64,000 bases of DNA from Urbifossiella sp046350095 (GCA_046350095.1 JAXMBA010000004.1:930001-994000), one strand, 5' to 3'; shown: positions 1 through 9,102, counted from the first letter of the stretch. Made by a program: numbers and translations. Notes: a model not told the origin generated them from the letters alone.

Positions 1-2277
1 GCAACCGACCCGGCCGCGGCCGGGCTCCGGGAGCACGTGGAGGACGAGCCCGACTGCGTGGTCTGCGAGTGGATACAGACGTGGTTCGACCGGCCACGGC
101 CCGACATCCCCGGGTACACCCTCGAGAACCACGGCCTCCCGATCGGACTCGGTGGGATGGGGGTCGTCTACCTCGCCCGGCAGACCGGGCTGAACCGGCT
201 CGTCGCCCTCAAACTCATCCGCGACCAGTTCGCCGTGTCGCCGGCGAGCGAGCCGGCGCCCCCGGCCCGGAAGGACGTGGACCGGCTGCGACAGGAGGGC
301 GAGCGGCTGGCCGGGCTCCAGCAGTCGGGGATCCCGGCGGTCTACGACACCTGGTGGCTTCACGACCGGCCCGCGCCGACACCTTACCTGGCACTCGAGT
401 ACGTCGCCGGGAAAACGCTTGCGGAGCAACTGGCCGGCGGGTGGGCCGACGACCTGCGGCCGTCTCCGGACGCGGTGAACGACTGGCTGGTGGTCCTCGG
501 GCGGGTGGCCGAGGCGGTGGCGGTGGCGCACGCGGCCGGGTGCCTTCACCTCGACCTCAAGCCGGACAACGTCATCACCGGGGCGTCGCCCGAAACCCGG
601 TACGAGACCAAGGTCATCGACTGGGGCCTGAGCGTGTCGCTGGCCGCGGGCGACGCGGCCGGCCGCGACAACCTCGGCGGGACGCCGGCGTACATGCCGC
701 CGGAGCAGGCCAAGAACGACCGGGCGGCGGTCGGCCCGGGGTCCGACGTGTTCGCCCTCGGCGGCATGATGTGCCACGTCCTGACCGGCCGACCGACGTA
801 CCGGGGCACGAGGAGTCAGATGCTCGAGGCCGCCAGGACGTGTGCGACCGGCCCGGCCCTCGAAGGGCTTCGCGCGGAGCGGGAGAATTACCCGTCGCTG
901 GTCCGGCTGGCCGAGCGGTGTCTGGCCCGGAACCCGGCCCGGCGGCCGACGGTCGAGGAGTTCCTCGACACCCTCCGCGCGTACATCCGGTCGACCGCCG
1001 AGAAGGCCCGGCGGGCCGCCGAGTCGGCGGCGCGAAAGTCGAGGGCGGTCTCCACGCTGACGACCGCCCTGGCCCTGCTCGCGGTCGGGACCGTGGGGGT
1101 CTGGGCGCCCGTGTTGTACACCCACTACTGGTTCGCCGAGCACCTGGCGAACATGACCGCACACGAGCGGCTCAAGCCGCCCGACGCCACCGTCGACCCC
1201 GACCCGGACGCGCGGGCCCGCGCACTGGCGGCCATCACGAACGACCTGGAGGCGCTCGAGAAGGCCGACTACCCGGCCCCCAACGTTCTGGTGGCGGCGG
1301 TCGGCACCTGGGTCGCCTCGGACAAGCAGAAGCGCGTGACCGACCTCCACGAGGCACGCCGGGGCCGGGTGAAGGAGCTCGATACCGCCGCCGCGAGCTA
1401 CCGCAGGTACCTGGCCTGCCACGACGCGCTCGACACGGCCCGCGTGACCTACCTGTACGACCCCAACGCCGACCTCGCCGCACGCCTCGCCGTCACCGAC
1501 GCGCGCGACGCGGTCGCGGCCTACGATGCGGTTTTCGCCGCGGCCGGCTACAGGCTGAACGACAAGAAGGTGGAGCCTCCGGCGAGTACCGGGCCGGTGG
1601 TCGCGGCGCTGGAGGAGCGCGGGCTCCTCACGAGCCCGCGGCAGTGCGGGGCGTACTTCCGGGCGGCCGACGCCCTCGACTCCTCCGACAAGGAGCGCGT
1701 TCAGGTCCGGGGGTGGCTCGCCGAGAATCGGGTGAGGGCCGGCTGGAAGGCGGTCGCGAACCCGAACCAGTGGCTGACGGACGCCGACGCCGACGCCGTC
1801 AACCTGCTGGCACTCGGCCTGACGCGGGAGGGGGATCGGGCAAGCGCCGTCGAGGTACTCCGGAAGTACCTCGCGCGGGTGACCCGGGCCGATCGGCCCG
1901 GCGCTAAACCGGACCGAAAGGACCAGCCGTGGCTCGTCTGGCTGCGCCTCTGCGCCGCCGTCCTAGCCTGGGACGAGCTGGGGCCGGCGGACAGTGAGTT
2001 CGTCGCGGACACGCTCGGTGCGGCGCAGCGGCAACTACCGGCACCGGGAACAGACGCGAACCCGGCGAGTACGTGCGGAAAGAAGTTGCGGTTCGTCCTT
2101 GGCGGCCGACTCGAGTACGCCCAGTTCCTCGGTCGGTTCATCCTCAATCCGGCCCTGGTCGATCCCGATGAGGTTGGTGCAGCGGCGCACCGCTACCCCG
2201 ACCACCGCAGCCTCGGCGGGTTGGACCTACTCGTTCGTGCCTTTCACTCCGGCTTCCGGCTCGGGCCGCCGAAGTGA
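1..2277 (+). CDS. Ser/Thr protein kinase with C-terminal membrane anchor and extracytoplasmic region (5' partial)
   Basis: The frame is open to the first base, so the gene begins upstream. The first in-window start is a GTG at 37, but the preceding codons read LREHVEDEPDC, resembling the HVExCPxC zinc-finger-like stub often placed before planctomycete kinases. Counting from that GTG: glycine loop GLGGMGVVY (37-45), VALK lysine 59, catalytic loop HLDLKPDN (171-178), and GTPAYMPPEQ (215-224). The metal-binding motif is DWG (195-197) instead of DFG. A membrane helix at about 338-361 separates the kinase from roughly 370 residues that I cannot assign and that presumably lie outside the cytoplasm. 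It is a Hanks-type kinase for signal transduction with unknown substrate. The stop is 7 bases from the convergent stop at 2285. Confidence 0.9.
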   Translation, partial: ATDPAAAGLREHVEDEPDCVVCEWIQTWFDRPRPDIPGYTLENHGLPIGLGGMGVVYLARQTGLNRLVALKLIRDQFAVSPASEPAPPARKDVDRLRQEGERLAGLQQSGIPAVYDTWWLHDRPAPTPYLALEYVAGKTLAEQLAGGWADDLRPSPDAVNDWLVVLGRVAEAVAVAHAAGCLHLDLKPDNVITGASPETRYETKVIDWGLSVSLAAGDAAGRDNLGGTPAYMPPEQAKNDRAAVGPGSDVFALGGMMCHVLTGRPTYRGTRSQMLEAARTCATGPALEGLRAERENYPSLVRLAERCLARNPARRPTVEEFLDTLRAYIRSTAEKARRAAESAARKSRAVSTLTTALALLAVGTVGVWAPVLYTHYWFAEHLANMTAHERLKPPDATVDPDPDARARALAAITNDLEALEKADYPAPNVLVAAVGTWVASDKQKRVTDLHEARRGRVKELDTAAASYRRYLACHDALDTARVTYLYDPNADLAARLAVTDARDAVAAYDAVFAAAGYRLNDKKVEPPASTGPVVAALEERGLLTSPRQCGAYFRAADALDSSDKERVQVRGWLAENRVRAGWKAVANPNQWLTDADADAVNLLALGLTREGDRASAVEVLRKYLARVTRADRPGAKPDRKDQPWLVWLRLCAAVLAWDELGPADSEFVADTLGAAQRQLPAPGTDANPASTCGKKLRFVLGGRLEYAQFLGRFILNPALVDPDEVGAAAHRYPDHRSLGGLDLLVRAFHSGFRLGPPK

Positions 2278-2284
2278 GACTCGG

Positions 2285-5200
2285 TTACTGGCCCGCGCTG
2301 AACCCGCGCTCGACGCGCGTCACATTCCCGACGCGATCCCGCACCGCGACGGTCAGCGTCGCCCGCGGCGTGGTCAGCGGGGCAGTCAGTGGCAGCTCCC
2401 ACACACCCGGCCCCGCGGGGCGGAACCGCGGCGCCAGGTTCGTCCCCGCCGCCGCCCCGTCGATCGCCACGTCGGCGGTCACGGTGAAGCCGGTCGAGTC
2501 GAGCCCGACGGTGTCGTACGCCCCGATCAGTAGCCGCGACAGCGGCGGATTCGCCCCGGCTCGCGGCAGGGCTACGGTCAGCGTCGGCCGCTGGTCGTCG
2601 GCGAGCCAGCCGCGGCCGTTGCGGTCCAGGTCGATCGGGCAGCCCAGGTCGATCCAGCGGACCAGCGTCAAGCGGTCCTCCTCGGTCAGCGCCTTCACCT
2701 TCCCCGACCTCACCGCGTCGGGCGGCGGCATCACGCTGCCGACGTAGTCCAGGTCGGCGCGGTTGCGGTTGGCGACGGTATTCGCCACTGGCTCCCCCTT
2801 CAAACTCAGCGTGCGCGGGTTGCCGGGCTCGGTCTCGGTCGGGAAGTCGTCGTTGCTCCAGCCGTCGAGCCGCCGGCCGAACACCTTCCACACGATCAGG
2901 CTGCGGCGCGACTGAAACATCCGCACGTACCGCGAGGCGTTCGGCAGCCGCCACGACTCGGTCAGCGGCTTGTGGCCGAACCGCGCCGCCCCGTCCATCG
3001 CCAGCCGGTAGTAGGTGCCGGGCACGTCGTCACAGTCCGGCAGGCTCACCGTCTTGGCGTCGTCGAGCACGAGGTTCCCCGCGGCCTTTCCGGCCGTCGC
3101 CGTGTGGCACGCGGCACAGCTGCGGTCAAGGATTGGCTTGATGTCGCGGAAGTATTCCACGTCCACGACTCCGGCCGCGGTCTTCAATCCGCTCTCGGCC
3201 GTGTCGTCCCAGCGCTTGCCGGACGAATCGTTCGCCCGGCTCGTCACCAGCGGCGTGCCGCGGGTCAGGTCGAACACGTCGTAGTCGGGGCGGGCCGCGG
3301 CGGTCGTCTCGAACGGCGTCGGCCGTTGGCTGTGGGCGTGGCACCCGCCGCAGTCGTTGCGGATCTCGCCGGGCCGCACCTGGTGCCACGTCTGGGCCAT
3401 GTTCAGCACCATGCCGTGCCGGTCGAGGGTCTGAAACGTGAACCCCACGTCGGCCGGAATCTTCGCCAGGAAGCTCGTGTCCGGGTTGCCGTCGGGGTCG
3501 AGCGGCTCCTTGCCATCGACGAACTTCCGCACCGGGATTTCGCCCAGGATCCGCAGCCGTTCCGTGGCGTGGCTGCGGAACGTGCGGCCGCTCGCGGGGC
3601 CGACGGGCCGGTCGGTCATCGGCTCCATCATGAGGATGCGCACGGCGTGAACGTCGGCGTTGCTGTAGCGGCCGGCGTCGGCCCCCTGGTTGAACCAGTT
3701 GCCGGCGGGAAGCTCGGCCGAGTTGAACGCCCCCAGGTCGGCGTAGCCGGTGGCGTCGGCCGCGACCGCGGTCACGCCCTTCACGACGCCGTTCGGGTAA
3801 CTCTCGCGCTTGAGCAGGCTCGACGTGCCGACCAGCCCGAACGGCGTCCCGGCCGGCAGGTGCCTGGACAGCCGGCCGTCGTTGGCGAGCGTCGGCAGCC
3901 GGGCGGGCTCCTTTACGGCGTGGACGGCGGAGTACGGCACGACGGCCCGCGGCCAGTGCTCGTTGTAGCGCGGGTCGTCCTTGATCTTCAGCAGCCGGCC
4001 CGGCTCGTCGATGGCCTTGCCGTCCTTCAGCAGGTAGATGCCGCTGTCCACCGCGGGGACGTGGACCGTGTACCCGCCGTTCACCGGGCCGGCCGACCAC
4101 GCCAGCAGCAGGTGGTTTTTCGGCGCCGCCGACGGGTGCGTCACCTTGCCGACGCGCGGGCCGGTGGGCTGCTGCCGCGGGCGGATCGAACCGGGGACTG
4201 GGGCCGGTGCGGCGGCGCCGGACGCAAAATCGGCCGGCCCTTCGTCGGCGCGGGCGAACGGCGTGAGCGACGCGATGCCGACCGGGCTGAACGGCAGCCG
4301 CCGCACGCGCGGCGAGGCACCCTCGCGGCCGTGCTGCAGCGCGGGGTTGCGCGGGTCGGCGGCGTAGCCCGGCCCGAACGGCGGCTCCCCGGCCGGCGGC
4401 CCCGGCGGGAAAATCACCAGCGAGCCGAACCCGTTGCTCGTCTGGTTGTAGTACTCCTCGGCGACCACGCGGCCGTCGCTCAGTTGCGTCTGGAAGTGGT
4501 ACGCGGTCGGGTTCGGCCCCGGGTTGAACGCCGACACCAGCGGCCCCCAGTTCGTCCCGTCCGGGTGGATCGTCCACAGCCCCCACAGGATCGAGTGCCG
4601 CAGCCCCTGGCTCTCCAGGCTGCTAAACATTACCCGGCCGTCCTTCAGCACCGTGGGGTGGAGCGCCCCGCCGAGGTTGAGGTGGCCGACGCACTCGACG
4701 TTGCCGCCGTCGTCGTCCATCACGAACAGCTGCATCAGGTGCGGCAGCCGCTTCGGCGGCTTGAAGGCGTTGCGGTTGCTGGTGAACATCACCTTGCCGC
4801 CGGGCAGCGGGCACGGGCCGAGGTTGAAGACGCCGTACGGGATCGAGTTCTTGCCGGGCTCGGCGGTGCGGAAGTCCTTCGACCACGGCCCCGCGCCGAG
4901 GTTCGGCGTGAACGTCTGCGTCGTGAGGCGTCGCTGCTCGCGTGTCTTCAGGTGGAGCTTGTAGATGTCCGCACCCGCGGGCGGCCCCTGCGTGTGGCTG
5001 CCGCCGGCGAGGTCGTGGAAGAAGGCGTAGTACACCCACTCGCCGTCGAAGGAAATCACCGGGTCGGTGACCGCCCCTTTGCCGCCGGGTACGAGCACCT
5101 CCTCGGTGCCGTCCGGGTGGAGGAGCATGAGGTCGGCGCCGGGGTCGGTGTAGGTGGGGTTGGCGATCTCGGCCCAGCTGGTGCCGACGGCGTCGCCCTT

Positions 5201-5362
5201 GCGCGGCATCCGCACGTAGACGATGTCGTAGTCGATCCGCACGGCGGGGTCGGTGGCGACGGGCTTCGGGCTGACGTCGAGCGGGCGGGGGGCGGCGACG
5301 GGCTGGGCAATTGCGGCGGAGGCGAGGGCCGCGAGCGGCAACAGGGCGGCGAGGCGGGACAT
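2285..5362 (-). CDS. HzsA-like dihaem c-type cytochrome with beta-propeller region, secreted
   Basis: The start chosen is the ATG at 5362, preceded by GGAGG. It gives 1025 residues with a clean signal peptide (MSRLAALLPLAALASAAIAQ). A longer frame to 5458 would run into an inverted repeat. The N-terminal half has TolB/PD40-like beta-propeller strands (PDGTEEVLVPGG, SFDGEWVYYAFF, MFTSNRNAF). Two c-type haem motifs follow: CGGCH at about residues 670-674 and CAACH at about 749-753. The overall pattern matches proteins annotated in planctomycetes as hydrazine synthase alpha-subunit-like. Nothing else of the hydrazine synthase complex is nearby, so hydrazine synthesis is not implied. A periplasmic redox role is inferred. 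Confidence 0.75.
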   Translation of the reverse strand: MSRLAALLPLAALASAAIAQPVAAPRPLDVSPKPVATDPAVRIDYDIVYVRMPRKGDAVGTSWAEIANPTYTDPGADLMLLHPDGTEEVLVPGGKGAVTDPVISFDGEWVYYAFFHDLAGGSHTQGPPAGADIYKLHLKTREQRRLTTQTFTPNLGAGPWSKDFRTAEPGKNSIPYGVFNLGPCPLPGGKVMFTSNRNAFKPPKRLPHLMQLFVMDDDGGNVECVGHLNLGGALHPTVLKDGRVMFSSLESQGLRHSILWGLWTIHPDGTNWGPLVSAFNPGPNPTAYHFQTQLSDGRVVAEEYYNQTSNGFGSLVIFPPGPPAGEPPFGPGYAADPRNPALQHGREGASPRVRRLPFSPVGIASLTPFARADEGPADFASGAAAPAPVPGSIRPRQQPTGPRVGKVTHPSAAPKNHLLLAWSAGPVNGGYTVHVPAVDSGIYLLKDGKAIDEPGRLLKIKDDPRYNEHWPRAVVPYSAVHAVKEPARLPTLANDGRLSRHLPAGTPFGLVGTSSLLKRESYPNGVVKGVTAVAADATGYADLGAFNSAELPAGNWFNQGADAGRYSNADVHAVRILMMEPMTDRPVGPASGRTFRSHATERLRILGEIPVRKFVDGKEPLDPDGNPDTSFLAKIPADVGFTFQTLDRHGMVLNMAQTWHQVRPGEIRNDCGGCHAHSQRPTPFETTAAARPDYDVFDLTRGTPLVTSRANDSSGKRWDDTAESGLKTAAGVVDVEYFRDIKPILDRSCAACHTATAGKAAGNLVLDDAKTVSLPDCDDVPGTYYRLAMDGAARFGHKPLTESWRLPNASRYVRMFQSRRSLIVWKVFGRRLDGWSNDDFPTETEPGNPRTLSLKGEPVANTVANRNRADLDYVGSVMPPPDAVRSGKVKALTEEDRLTLVRWIDLGCPIDLDRNGRGWLADDQRPTLTVALPRAGANPPLSRLLIGAYDTVGLDSTGFTVTADVAIDGAAAGTNLAPRFRPAGPGVWELPLTAPLTTPRATLTVAVRDRVGNVTRVERGFSAGQ

Positions 5363-5400
5363 GCGGCCTCCGTGCAGGTAATCGGCGGGTTCAAGACAGG

Positions 5401-5523
5401 TTAACCACAGAGTCACAGAGGGCACAGAGAGGAAGACCAAAGGCAGAGATCGAACCATTCGTTAAAATGTGTTCCTCTCGGCCTTCTGTCTTCTCTCTGT
5501 GCCCTCTGTGACTCTGGGATTAA
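5401..5523. repeat. Long inverted repeat with short-period arms (CACAGAG type)
   Basis: The left arm starts ttaaccacagagtcacag at 5401 and the right arm (5489-5523) is its near-exact reverse complement; a 24-base core is identical. With a few mismatches the arms extend to about 5401-5452 and 5471-5523, so the whole block folds into one hairpin with a loop of about 18 bases. Each arm is itself a degenerate tandem of a short cacagag-like unit. It lies downstream of the gene ending at 5543 and upstream of the start at 5362, both on the minus strand, so it could terminate or insulate transcription. Similar blocks occur at 12795, 27444 and 58914. Confidence 0.85.
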
Positions 5524-5542
5524 CAGGCCGTCACGCGACCAC

Positions 5543-6082
5543 TTACTCGACGGCGGTGCGGGCGGCGGCGGCGATGTCGGCGGCCTTGGCGACGGCCGAC
5601 TTCGTGTCGCTGAACCCGTAGCTCTGGGTGATCTCGCCGCCGCGCTTGTAGACCAGCACGGTGACGGCGGCGCTCTTGTTCAGCTTGTACGCGCCGGGGC
5701 CGTCGGTGTCGGTGGCCACGGTCAGCGGGGCGGTCAGCTTGTGGGTGGTCTGGAGCTTCTCCAGGTCCGACCCGGTGACGCCGCCCACGCCGATAACGCA
5801 GGTGCCGAGCTTGGCGTTGGTCTTCTGGACGGCGTCGACGGCCTGGACAAGCTTGGCCACGTTCTCGTCGGCCTTCTGGGTGAAGATCAGGACGGCGGCC
5901 GGCCGCTGCTCGGCAGAGAACTTGCAGACGTAGCACAGGGTCTCGCCGGCCTTCTCGCCGGTGAACGCCTTGACGTTGAAGGCGCCGCCGATCTTCTTGT
6001 CCGGGCCCGACTTCACGTCGTCGGCCTTGGCCCCGGTGAGGGCCAGCCCGACCACCGCCGCCAGCGACAGCATCACGCGCAT
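5543..6082 (-). CDS. Small secreted protein, thioredoxin/redoxin-fold-like
   Basis: The start chosen is the ATG at 6082 behind a TGGAGGACG ribosome site; the upstream extension to 6133 adds no plausible signal. The 179-residue product opens with a signal peptide (MRVMLSLAAVVGLALTGAKA). It contains CYVCKF, a CxxC placed after a strand and helix as in thioredoxin-like proteins, then AAVLIFTQKADENV and a C-terminal AVTVLVYKRGGEI strand. This layout resembles redoxin-like domains. Whether the cysteines are redox active cannot be judged. It is followed by the long inverted repeat at 5401-5523 and is probably monocistronic. Confidence 0.65.
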   Translation of the reverse strand: MRVMLSLAAVVGLALTGAKADDVKSGPDKKIGGAFNVKAFTGEKAGETLCYVCKFSAEQRPAAVLIFTQKADENVAKLVQAVDAVQKTNAKLGTCVIGVGGVTGSDLEKLQTTHKLTAPLTVATDTDGPGAYKLNKSAAVTVLVYKRGGEITQSYGFSDTKSAVAKAADIAAAARTAVE

Positions 6083-6230
6083 CGTATCGTCCTCCAGGGT
6101 GCTGAGGTCCGGCCCCGCCCGCCGGAACGGCAACGGGGCGTGAGGCCGGCTCGGGCGATTCTAGCCCGCCCGGCCCCGTGCGGACATACAGACGCCCGGC
6201 GCGGGCCTGTCATTCGATTCCCGCACAACT

Positions 6231-7550
6231 TCACCCGAACGCCGGCGGCTGGCCGGTCGATTCCAGCACGCTCATCCACAGGTCGCCGTTCGGGTCCACC
6301 GTGTGCCGGTCGCGCACCGCCAGCGGGATCGGCAGCAGCACGAACCGGCCGTGCCACCGGCTCACCACCACTTCCGTCCGCCCCGCCATCGCCGCGTGCA
6401 CCGCGTTGTGGGCCAGCCGCAGGCAGTACACGGCGTCGAACGAGTTCGCCTTCACGCTCCGGATCGAGTAGCTCGGGTCGATGTACTTGAGGTTCAGCTC
6501 CAGGTTCGCCGCCGCGAAGTCCGCGGTGATCTGCTTCCGCAGGAAGATTCCGATGTCGCCCAGTTTCGCGTTCCCGGAGGCGTCGGCGCCGGTCGCCGAT
6601 TCCATCAGCTCCTGCCCGGCCCCCTCGGCCACGACGACCACGGCGTGCCCACTCCGCTGCACGCGGCGTCGCAGCACGGCCAGGAAGCCGGTCTCGCCGT
6701 CGAGCCGGAACGGCACCTCGGGAATGAGCACGAAGTTGGCGTCGTTGCGGGCCAGCGCCGCGTAGCAGGCGATGAACCCCGAGTGCCGGCCCATCAGCTT
6801 CACCAGCCCGATGCCGTTCGGTGACGCCTTCGCCTCCGCGTGCGCCGAGTGGATCGAGTCCGCGGCGACGGAGAACGCCGTCTGGAAGCCGAAGCTCTGG
6901 TCGATGAAGCTGATGTCGTTGTCGATCGTCTTGGGGATGCCGACGACGGCGATCTTCCGCCCGCGGGCTTCGACCTCGCGGCAGATGGCCTGGGCCCCGC
7001 GGAGGGTGCCGTCGCCGCCGACCACGAACAGCACGTTCACCCCCATCCGCTCCAGGCAGTCCACGATCTCGCCGGGGTTCTGCTCGCCGCGGGACGTGCC
7101 GAGGATGGTGCCGCCGGCCTCGTTAATCTGGCTGACCGACTGCGGGGTCAGGTCGATGACCGGCCGCTTGTACTTGGGGATGAACCCCTGGTAACCGTTG
7201 CAGAACCCGCTGATGCGGCGGACGCCGTAGAGGAAGTGGAGTTCCATCACCAGCGCCCGGATGACGTCGTTGAACCCGGGGCAGAGGCCGCCGCAGGTGA
7301 CGATGCCGGCGTGCGTCTTCGACGGGTCGAAGTAGATTTCGGGCCGTGGCCCGGCGGGCTCGAACCCGGGGATGTCGTCGGGCGAGCTGCCGCGGCGGGC
7401 GAGGGCGGAGGCGGTGTCGTCGAACAGGACGCGGTCGGTGGGGTCGACGTTGTAGTAGCTCCGCTCGCGCCGCTTCAGCAAGTGGAGCATCGGCGACTCC
7501 ACCCGGCACGGGCCGAGCGACCGGACGACGAGTTCTTCGCGGTTGACCAC
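6231..7550 (-). CDS. 6-phosphofructokinase, plant/spirochaete-like group
   Basis: It phosphorylates fructose 6-phosphate in glycolysis. The 439-residue protein has TCGGLCPGFN (85-94), GGDGT (178-182), PKTIDND (206-212) and MGRHSGF, all in PFK order. The E. coli Gly104 position is Gly (GGDG), as in ATP enzymes. The Gly124 position is Lys (PKTIDND), as in pyrophosphate enzymes. Plant ATP-PFKs share this combination, so ATP is the likelier donor, but the sequence does not settle it. The start is a GTG at 7550; ATG 7490 is an alternative, but the intervening LGPCRVESP looks family-conserved. The CpsB-like gene lies 89 bases upstream on the same strand. Confidence 0.9.
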   Translation of the reverse strand: MVNREELVVRSLGPCRVESPMLHLLKRRERSYYNVDPTDRVLFDDTASALARRGSSPDDIPGFEPAGPRPEIYFDPSKTHAGIVTCGGLCPGFNDVIRALVMELHFLYGVRRISGFCNGYQGFIPKYKRPVIDLTPQSVSQINEAGGTILGTSRGEQNPGEIVDCLERMGVNVLFVVGGDGTLRGAQAICREVEARGRKIAVVGIPKTIDNDISFIDQSFGFQTAFSVAADSIHSAHAEAKASPNGIGLVKLMGRHSGFIACYAALARNDANFVLIPEVPFRLDGETGFLAVLRRRVQRSGHAVVVVAEGAGQELMESATGADASGNAKLGDIGIFLRKQITADFAAANLELNLKYIDPSYSIRSVKANSFDAVYCLRLAHNAVHAAMAGRTEVVVSRWHGRFVLLPIPLAVRDRHTVDPNGDLWMSVLESTGQPPAFG

Positions 7551-7639
7551 GGGGTGTACTCCACGGCCCCGCGGGGTGCGGGCGGGGGACGGGAGAGGTG
7601 GTGAGGGGATTCTACGGAGGCGGGGCGCGGCTCATCGAC

Positions 7640-8410
7640 TCAGGCTCCGAGCACCCGTGCGAACCACGACCGCCGCGGCGCCGGCATCGGCACCGGCAGC
7701 GGCTCCCCGCGCAGCACGGCGGCGCCCCACTCTTCGCCGGCCCGCCGCGCCGCCGCGCGGCCGGCCAGCGCCCGCAGCGCCCGATACCCGTCGGCCAGCA
7801 GCGGCCGACGGCGGTCGATGCCGTGCCCGTCCGAGCCGATCACGTGGATCATTCCCGCGTCCGCCCACGCCCTCAGCCCGCGAGCCATGTCGTCGTCCCA
7901 CGGTTCGGCGAGCGCCGACGCCGTGACTTGCAGCAGGCACCCCGACGCGACCCACGCCGCCGCCCGCGGCGGGTCGAACAGCAGTTGCGGGTAGCGTTCG
8001 GCGTGCGCGATCACGAGCCGCGTCGGCGCCACGGCCGCGGCGAGCGGCAGAACGTCTCTGAAGTCGCGGTGCGGCATCTCGACCAGCAGGTAAGCCCCGG
8101 TGTCGCCGATCGTGAGGAGCCGGCCGGCGTGCCAGTCGGCGAGGGTGTCCGGGCCGAGCATCACCTCGCCGGTCGGGTGAACAGCAAGCTTCACCTTCTT
8201 CCGCTGGAGCTCGGCCGCGAGCGCCGCCGCCGCCGCTCGCAGGCGCTCCGGCGTGTTCTCGGGGTAGTCCGGGTTCTGGTGCGCCAGCGCCGTCGCCAGC
8301 CCGGCCCCCTCGGCGATCAGGAACCGGCTCATCGCGACGGCTTCGGACAGAGTCGCCGGGCCGTCGTCGAGGCCGGCGAGGAGGTGGACGTGGGTGTCAG
8401 CAAGCGGCAT
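7640..8410 (-). CDS. PHP-fold tyrosine-protein phosphatase, CpsB/CapC/YwqE family
   Basis: The family dephosphorylates bacterial tyrosine kinases controlling exopolysaccharide synthesis, using a metal-dependent PHP domain. The 256-residue product begins MPLADTHVHLLAGLDDGP, giving the first HxH pair (His7, His9). Later metal ligands are visible in VEMPHRDF, LVIAHAERYP and HVIGSDGHG. Length is typical. No partner BY-kinase or capsule genes are visible, so the substrate is unknown. Ninety bases upstream lies nadD, and the gap holds a palindromic element (8438-8487). Confidence 0.82.
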   Translation of the reverse strand: MPLADTHVHLLAGLDDGPATLSEAVAMSRFLIAEGAGLATALAHQNPDYPENTPERLRAAAAALAAELQRKKVKLAVHPTGEVMLGPDTLADWHAGRLLTIGDTGAYLLVEMPHRDFRDVLPLAAAVAPTRLVIAHAERYPQLLFDPPRAAAWVASGCLLQVTASALAEPWDDDMARGLRAWADAGMIHVIGSDGHGIDRRRPLLADGYRALRALAGRAAARRAGEEWGAAVLRGEPLPVPMPAPRRSWFARVLGA

Positions 8411-8437
8411 CGGCGAACGTCCGTCAGCCTAACCGCA

Positions 8438-8487
8438 TGACATGTTTCCGGAACCCGTACAGGGGCGCGACGGAAACAAGAATTCGG
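8438..8487 (+). repeat. REP-like palindromic element, copy 1
   Basis: A 50-base intergenic element runs from tgacatgtttccg to aattcgg. Its ends are inverted copies of a gtttccg/cggaaac core around a ggaacccgtacaggggcg middle. The reverse complement of 57220-57270 matches it over nearly the whole length with a few substitutions and a one-base length difference, so this is a dispersed element and not a chance hairpin. It sits between the nadD stop and the start of the CpsB-like gene. Confidence 0.75.
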
Positions 8488-8496
8488 TTGCGATGG

Positions 8497-9102
8497 TCAG
8501 CGACTGTACAACTTTCGGTCGCGGAGGTACTCCTCGACCGCCCGCGGCACGAGGTAGCGGACGCTCATGCCGTCCGTCACCGCCCGCCGCAACTCCCGGC
8601 TGGCGATCTCGATCATCGGGCACGCTACGTACCGCAACCGAACCGCGTCGGCTGCCACGCCCAGCGCCTTCGCCAGCCGGTCGGCCGTCCACAGCATCAC
8701 GCCCGGCCGCGGCACGACCACAAGGCTCACGAGCTCGATAACCCGCTGCGGCTCGTACCACCCGGGCAGGTCGGGAAGGCCGTCCGAGCCCATGAGCAGG
8801 GCGAATTCCGCGCCGGGGTGGCGGCGGTGGAGTTCGGCCAGCGTCTCGGCCGTATAGCTCGGCGGGGGCAGTTCCTTCTCGATCCGCTCGATGCGGAAGG
8901 CCGGGTGGCCCGCGACGGCGAGTTCGAGCATGTCGCACCGCTGCTCGAACCGCGTGACCGCGGCCGCGGCCTTGTGCGGCGGGTGGTAGCTCGGCAGAAA
9001 CCACACCTCGTCGAGCCCCGCCTGGTCGCGGCACTGCTCGGCCAGGATGAGGTGCCCCATGTGAACGGGGTCGAACGTGCCGCCGAAGATGCCGATGCGC
9101 AT
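8497..9102 (-). CDS. nadD: Nicotinate-nucleotide adenylyltransferase
   Basis: NadD joins nicotinate mononucleotide to AMP to make deamido-NAD in NAD biosynthesis. The 201-residue product begins MRIGIFGGTFDPVHMGHL, the nucleotidyltransferase signature with GTFDPxHxGH. It continues with PSYHPPHK and LLMGSDGLPDLPGWYEP, both typical of NadD. The start is the ATG at 9102. The frame stays open far upstream, but that part lies inside galT and is not part of this protein. It starts 23 bases after the galT stop, so co-transcription with galT is likely. Confidence 0.93.
   Translation of the reverse strand: MRIGIFGGTFDPVHMGHLILAEQCRDQAGLDEVWFLPSYHPPHKAAAAVTRFEQRCDMLELAVAGHPAFRIERIEKELPPPSYTAETLAELHRRHPGAEFALLMGSDGLPDLPGWYEPQRVIELVSLVVVPRPGVMLWTADRLAKALGVAADAVRLRYVACPMIEIASRELRRAVTDGMSVRYLVPRAVEEYLRDRKLYSR

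Noticed and set aside
2972..5404. 810-codon plus-strand open frame
   Set aside because: It is antisense to the HzsA-like gene, has an Arg/Val/Gly-biased composition with no motif, and arises from GC-rich third positions.
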